Positions 5,526-8,762 of a stretch of 8,762 nt of DNA are shown here, piece after piece. The position numbers and the translations under genes were made by a program. Source of the stretch: Oleidesulfovibrio sp964593925 (lineage in GTDB: Bacteria; Desulfobacterota; Desulfovibrionia; Desulfovibrionales; Desulfovibrionaceae); the NCBI GenBank assembly GCA_964593925.1, contig CAZQKM010000048.1:1-8762 (forward strand). The letters are read 5' to 3'. The notes below the pieces were generated by a model. That model saw only the letters and a program-made list of their open reading frames with translations. It searched no databases and was not told the DNA's origin. Every line of letters begins with the position of its first letter. Position 1 is the first letter of the stretch.

Positions 5526-6672
5526 CCGTGTAGTAGGCTACGTTAAGGATTGTTCCCAAAGAGGGCATTGTCCCCGTATATATTTGAGATTCATTTGTTT
5601 TTGTTGGTGTAAACAAAAGTCGCTTGCGCAATGCTTGGGCGCGGGAGGGGCCGGCAAGTTCTTCTACTGCATTACAGATATGCTGCATGGCACTCTCTGG
5701 GCGGCTAGTGAACTGACATGCACGCGCGATGGTATGGTGCAAGGTAATTTCCGGAGTCAATGAAGAACTGTGCAAAAATGCCCCGGCTGCTGCGTGATAC
5801 TCTCCACGGTGCACTAGGTTTGCTGCACTTTGCAGCATGGGGTTGGCGTTAAGGCCGGTTGCGCGCATCAGCTCGTCAAAGATCATACGGGCTTCACGAA
5901 ATCGCTCTTGTTTTATGTGTGCATCACCTGCCAGCCTGAGGCATCGGTGATAGTTTGCGATGTCTTTTTTGGCCTGCCAGCAGCGGGCCATACCTGTATA
6001 GGCATTGGCTTGATCTTTGTCATTCTGCAAGGCTTTTCCAAAGGCTTCTAGTGCCTTGTCATATTGTAGGTCTGTAAGAAATCTACGAGCCAAGGCAAGG
6101 TGTGTTTTGTTGTGAGATTTCTGTGCCGTAGTCTTGTGGACAAGGTCTGCCAGAGCTTTTTGAAATAATTGCGTATTGGTTTGTGCATGCTGAGTTTTTT
6201 CGTGTGTCAGCCTGGCGCGGTGTATTTGCATGCGGAGCGCTTCAAAGCTGTACGGGCGAAGCAGCATGCCCCGGTATCCGTTTTGTACTGCTTGTGTAAT
6301 GCGGTCTGGTGTAACAGCCGTGCTGCTGAGGTAGACCAGAGGGATCCGGGCCAAGATAGGATGTTTGGCCAGAATGTTTGCAAGCTGTAGGCCGCTCATA
6401 TCCTGCAGAGTTTCATCGCATAGAATAACGTCGACCGATATATTGTCGGCAGGGCGGGTGGTTGCCAATGCATCCAACCACCTTGCAGCGCAGACTCCCG
6501 AGGTAAATGTGAATACGCTACGGATACCGTACCGGCGCAGCATGCTCTTATCCAGCGAATTAACGCCCGCATGTGCTGAGAGCGTCAGCGCGCAGGGCGT
6601 ACCGATGGGTGGGTAGGTAGCCGGAGAGGATGGCTCCCTGACATCTGTGTAGTATGAGCTTGTTTTTTGCAT
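5497..6672 (-). CDS. Degenerate receiver domain plus TPR repeat protein
   Basis: The protein joins an N-terminal CheY-like fold to a helical repeat region, an arrangement I recall from delta-proteobacterial response regulators that act through protein contacts. From the start proposed here (391 residues), VDVILCDETLQDMSG at 80-94 carries the phospho-acceptor position Asp86. IPLVYLSS ends at the Thr/Ser position near 116, and MLLRPYSFEAL at 136-146 matches the usual KPY/KPF segment with Lys replaced by Arg139. The acidic pair expected after strand 1 is absent. TPR-like helix pairs follow at about 190-310, for example ALARRFLTDLQYDKALEAFGKAL. ATG at 6747 is an alternative start adding 25 hydrophobic residues; neither start has a strong ribosome-binding site, and the added segment does not look like this family. 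The stop codon lies within the IS orfB remnant, so the last few residues may be IS-derived. Confidence 0.8.
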   Translation of the reverse strand: MQKTSSYYTDVREPSSPATYPPIGTPCALTLSAHAGVNSLDKSMLRRYGIRSVFTFTSGVCAARWLDALATTRPADNISVDVILCDETLQDMSGLQLANILAKHPILARIPLVYLSSTAVTPDRITQAVQNGYRGMLLRPYSFEALRMQIHRARLTHEKTQHAQTNTQLFQKALADLVHKTTAQKSHNKTHLALARRFLTDLQYDKALEAFGKALQNDKDQANAYTGMARCWQAKKDIANYHRCLRLAGDAHIKQERFREARMIFDELMRATGLNANPMLQSAANLVHRGEYHAAAGAFLHSSSLTPEITLHHTIARACQFTSRPESAMQHICNAVEELAGPSRAQALRKRLLFTPTKTNESQIYTGTMPSLGTILNVAYYTVRIYRESTA

Positions 6673-6776
6673 AAGCAGCACCAGTCGCCAATTTGATTCT
6701 ATATTAAATAAGAGCAACGTTAAATATAGTATCGGCAGTACGGGCATGCTCTTTAGATATATAGCTCATTAAACAT

Positions 6777-6800
6777 AAAAAAAGCCCGTATAATACGGGC
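6777..6800 (-). terminator. Rho-independent terminator of the zinc-ribbon gene
   Basis: On the minus strand GCCCGTA, a 3-base loop TTA and TACGGGC form a perfect 7-bp hairpin (6784-6800) followed by seven T bases (complement of 6777-6783). It begins about 27 bases after the stop of the gene ending at 6827 and lies before the receiver/TPR gene. The two minus-strand genes are therefore probably separate transcripts, with the receiver/TPR gene needing its own promoter between 6672 and 6776. Confidence 0.88.
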
Positions 6801-6826
6801 ATATATGGGGTAGAAATGAGTGCAGG

Positions 6827-7246
6827 CTACTCGTAGAGTGGGATGACTTTGCCCATTTGTTGCCCCATGGCAACCCTCAGTTGGCGAGGTGACGGGCGTA
6901 CGGAAATGTGTTTGCAGGTATGCTGGGAGGTGCAGTGTGGGCAGTGCCATTGGCCACCTTGGTCTGCCATTCTGATGAGCAGGTTTTCTTTGTTATAGCA
7001 CTGCAGGCAAAAAGGCCCTTGCCGTACGCTACCTGTGCGTAGCCAGTAGCTGTGGCCATCAGAGGTAAGGTTTTTTGAAATATATAAAATATCTTCATAT
7101 TCTCGAATTTGTGCTTTAAGCAGGCTGTTTTCATCGCAGGTATTTACATAGCTGCCCTGCAGCTCTCGCAACAGGCTTTTAGCCTCGTTTGCACGTCCTT
7201 TCAGATATAATTCGTGAACTTGTTTGAAACGATAGTAGTCAAGCAT
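6827..7246 (-). CDS. Small zinc-ribbon protein with helical N-terminus
   Basis: I do not recognise a named family, but the domain plan is clear in the 139 residues. Residues 1-60 are predicted helical: FKQVHELYLKGRANEAKSLL resembles one TPR hairpin, and NSLLKAQIREYEDILYISKN looks like a short coiled coil. Residues 67-106 form a ribbon: YWLRTGSVRQGPFCLQC, then a spacer, then QWHCPHC, with Cys80, Cys83, Cys102 and Cys105 as likely zinc ligands. The YW...GPFC..C...LIR...W.CP.C pattern recurs in short phage and bacterial proteins of unknown role. The start is backed by GGAG eight bases upstream. A strong terminator follows. A role in binding nucleic acid or another protein is likely but unproven. 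Confidence 0.82.
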   Translation of the reverse strand: MLDYYRFKQVHELYLKGRANEAKSLLRELQGSYVNTCDENSLLKAQIREYEDILYISKNLTSDGHSYWLRTGSVRQGPFCLQCYNKENLLIRMADQGGQWHCPHCTSQHTCKHISVRPSPRQLRVAMGQQMGKVIPLYE

Positions 7247-7360
7247 AGGGTATACTCCATTGCTATATTAGGAGCGTCATTACATTTTATATAATCGTCT
7301 GCTCTTGATCTTTCTTTAGTCTCTTTTCGGATAAAATGGTATTTTAGTTCTGAAAATATA

Positions 7361-7519
7361 TCAGTAGTTGCTTAGAAATACAGGCGATGTGGCTGAAACA
7401 ATACTACGGTCGTTGTAGGCATCCATATGTTCTGTGTTGTCCGGGTTGAGGCAAAAGTGCTTGTTGGATGATGGAGAGAAGACCACCATGGGACCAGTCC
7501 CTTGATGGCAGCTAGATAT
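7361..7519 (-). pseudogene. Remnant resembling an aldose 1-epimerase C-terminus
   Basis: On the minus strand an open stretch of 52 codons with no start codon at its beginning reads TGPMVVFSPSSNKHFCLNP and then HMDAYND before a stop. Spacing and residues fit the end of GalM/aldose 1-epimerase-type proteins, where V-V-Y-S/T-P, F-C-(I/V)-E-P and a following D/N-A-F-N occur. Here the catalytic Glu of the E-P pair reads Asn, and a stop lies directly upstream at 7520-7522. I could not find the rest of such a gene in any frame up to 7930. The call is by pattern recall, and a short fragment can mislead. Confidence 0.4.
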
Positions 7520-8012
7520 TTATGGTTATTCTTTTATGTTTTCCGATTTGATTTGCAGCAAAAAAACTATACGAGGGAATATGGGGCAGATTTTTACTAT
7601 ACGACCTCGAAGTTGTTGTGAAATGGCAGCATGAGCAGCTAGTCGTGTTTTTGATGGATTGTGTCGTGCAGCTGCTGTTGGGGAGTGTCCCTCGAAGTGT
7701 GGAGCAGACTGCCCAGGTATTTCAGGGGATTCTTGGGTGTCGGCTTGGCAAACAAAAGTCATCCTCTGCCACAGATTCTGTGGATAATGGCTCAGTTGTC
7801 CAGGGAGGCAGGCCGGTATTCTGTTTTATATTGGCTTACAAAGAAAAGGGAAATAAATGGGCAAGGGGGTTACATACCAATGGGTGCTACGATTGAGGAA
7901 AGCAGAATTGGCGCAGAATAAAAGTGATTCATGCTTGATGCTTGTGCACACATGCCTCACTGTTTGTACTGGTGTTTGCATTATTTTTTACACAGGCTGA
8001 TACGTCGTCTCT
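7520..8012. other. Gene-poor stretch of about 490 bases
   Basis: Overlapping open frames of 80-90 codons exist on both strands (for example 7526-7762 on -, 7618-7896 and 7661-7921 on +). Their products have no motif or family I recognise and no ribosome-binding site of note, so I do not call them. CCACAG (7770-7775) and CTGTGG (7779-7784) make a small perfect hairpin with a 3-base loop. Together with the remnant at 7361-7519 this looks like decayed sequence. Confidence 0.4.
7917..7960 (-). terminator. Possible terminator after the PHP gene
   Basis: On the minus strand GTGA..CATG (complement of 7951-7960) and CATG..TCAC (complement of 7924-7933) can pair as two 4-bp blocks separated by two mismatches, followed by TTTTATT. 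It lies about 53 bases after the PHP stop codon. The stem is weak, so the call is tentative. Confidence 0.3.
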
Positions 8013-8666
8013 TCAGCAGAGCAGCATGGAGCTCGCTCGCGCATTGAGCTGTGTGCATGCGGTAGCATATTCTTTGAGAGACATACCTGCCCCAAGGGCC
8101 ACGGCACGACGCAGGTCAGTACTGATGAAGTCGGTGGGGGCATGTATGCCGCCTGTCACAACCACAGGAGCGTTCGCCACACGCGCCATACGCGCTACAT
8201 GTCCGTTGGCAAGCGCATGGGGGCCATGGGCTGTGATATCCAGCATGACATTGCGCTCTGCGGCAAGCAGGGCCTCTGTTTCTGTAAGCAGGCCAGGGCT
8301 GCACAAAATATCACAACCGGCCTCAATGGCTGCCAAGTTGGTACCTTCTTCCACATGTGAACCTACATATTGACCCAAAACCGTGACTATTTTGGCTCCA
8401 TGGGATCGTGCTTGCTGTATAGCTCCGGGGAGCAGGGCAGGGGGCAGATATGCCAGCTCACATCCGGCGATGATATCAATACCTGCATATAATGATAGTG
8501 AACGGACGGTGGGGACGAGATGTTCTAGCACTGAGGGCATGGAGGCAAGGTCTACACGTTCTGTCAGGGCCATGACACGTAGGCCGGCCAGTTTGCCTAG
8601 GCGTGCAGCGTGTGCGGGGGGCATGCTACCGCAGCTTAATGTAGAATAAGCGCGTAATTCAATCAT
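8013..8666 (-). CDS. PHP-domain (histidinol-phosphatase-like) protein lacking most metal ligands
   Basis: PHP proteins are TIM-barrel phosphoesterases that hold two or three metal ions with conserved His and Asp residues. This 217-residue protein keeps the family scaffold: MPPAHAARLGKLAGLRVMAL near the N-terminus, HVEEGTNLAAIEAGCDILCS at 104-123, and ANGHVARMARVANAPVVV at 153-170. The catalytic motifs are changed. The usual D-x-H-x-H...S-D-G reads ELRAY..LSCG at 3-13. The T-D-H motif reads TER at 35-37. A later His position reads Leu97 (TVLGQ), the H-P-G reads SPG at 123-125, and S-D-A-H reads GGIH at 172-175. Glu70 and His175 remain. The frame is intact. ATG at 8666 fits the family's M-I-D-L start; TTG at 8702 is less likely. 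No strong ribosome-binding site is visible, and the IS end lies 44 bases upstream. A hydrolytic activity is therefore doubtful. Confidence 0.8.
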   Translation of the reverse strand: MIELRAYSTLSCGSMPPAHAARLGKLAGLRVMALTERVDLASMPSVLEHLVPTVRSLSLYAGIDIIAGCELAYLPPALLPGAIQQARSHGAKIVTVLGQYVGSHVEEGTNLAAIEAGCDILCSPGLLTETEALLAAERNVMLDITAHGPHALANGHVARMARVANAPVVVTGGIHAPTDFISTDLRRAVALGAGMSLKEYATACTQLNARASSMLLC

Positions 8667-8710
8667 GTCATAACTGTTACCTGCATCCTGTGTCTTGCGC
8701 AACGGAAAGA

Positions 8711-8762
8711 TGATCCTGCCACATTTTTGTGGAGTACCAGTTAAGCCACTTTTCTGTGTTCT
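8711..8762 (+). mobile_element. IS3-type insertion sequence terminus, reading out of the right edge
   Basis: TGATCCTGCCACA at 8711, TTGTGGA and AGTTAAGCCACT match the end at 5037 in order and spacing, with about 31 of the first 40 bases identical. The element's coding part would start beyond the window. Its orientation is opposite to the end at 1-54, so both edge elements read outward. It lies 44 bases upstream of the PHP start codon and has probably replaced that gene's original upstream region. Confidence 0.7.

Noticed and set aside
6748..6950. Minus-strand frame over the terminator and the zinc-ribbon 3' end
   Set aside because: It runs through a strong rho-independent terminator and overlaps a well-supported gene in another frame.
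7526..7921. Overlapping frames of 80-90 codons on both strands
   Set aside because: Low-complexity products without motifs or ribosome-binding sites, in a region that looks eroded.
1..8762. A defence system, CRISPR array or new multi-gene cassette
   Set aside because: No repeat-spacer pattern, nuclease, helicase, toxin-antitoxin pair or reverse transcriptase is visible. The genes are housekeeping sec genes plus isolated single genes.

Overview
The window most resembles a member of the Desulfovibrionaceae or a close relative. The yajC-secD-secF order, the intermediate and uneven base composition, and the proteins on the minus strand (a receiver/TPR protein, a small zinc-ribbon protein and a histidinol-phosphatase-like PHP protein) fit that group. 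This is recalled family knowledge, not a database search. I count about two thirds of the window as intact coding sequence. The rest is long spacers, gene remnants and insertion-sequence pieces, which suggests a genome undergoing erosion, perhaps of a host-associated bacterium.

Layout. Positions 1-54 are the terminus of an IS3-type element that reads leftward out of the window. Positions 282-3583 carry the Sec accessory genes yajC, secD and secF on the + strand, ending in a strong terminator-like structure. YajC, SecD and SecF form the membrane complex that works with SecYEG and uses the proton motive force to help pull exported proteins across the inner membrane. Positions 3701-4332 hold no gene I can defend. 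A VOC (glyoxalase-fold) protein of different composition follows at 4333-4836, then an AT-rich spacer.

Positions 5037 to about 5500 are the left part of an IS3-family element. Its orfA carries an amber stop and its orfB is cut off after about 28 recognisable codons. The remnant runs into the 3' end of a minus-strand receiver/TPR gene (5497-6672). Upstream of that gene are a clear minus-strand terminator and a zinc-ribbon gene (6827-7246). Positions 7247-8012 contain a short remnant resembling the C-terminus of an aldose 1-epimerase and otherwise nothing I can name. A minus-strand PHP-domain gene (8013-8666) has lost nearly all of its metal ligands. A third IS3-type terminus, reading rightward, begins at 8711 and runs to the window edge.

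I found no defence system, CRISPR array, tRNA or rRNA gene, and no clearly new multi-gene system. The most interesting items are the PHP protein without its metal site, the SecF with an apparent extra helix pair, the degenerate receiver domain, and the three diverged IS3-type ends bracketing and interrupting the region.
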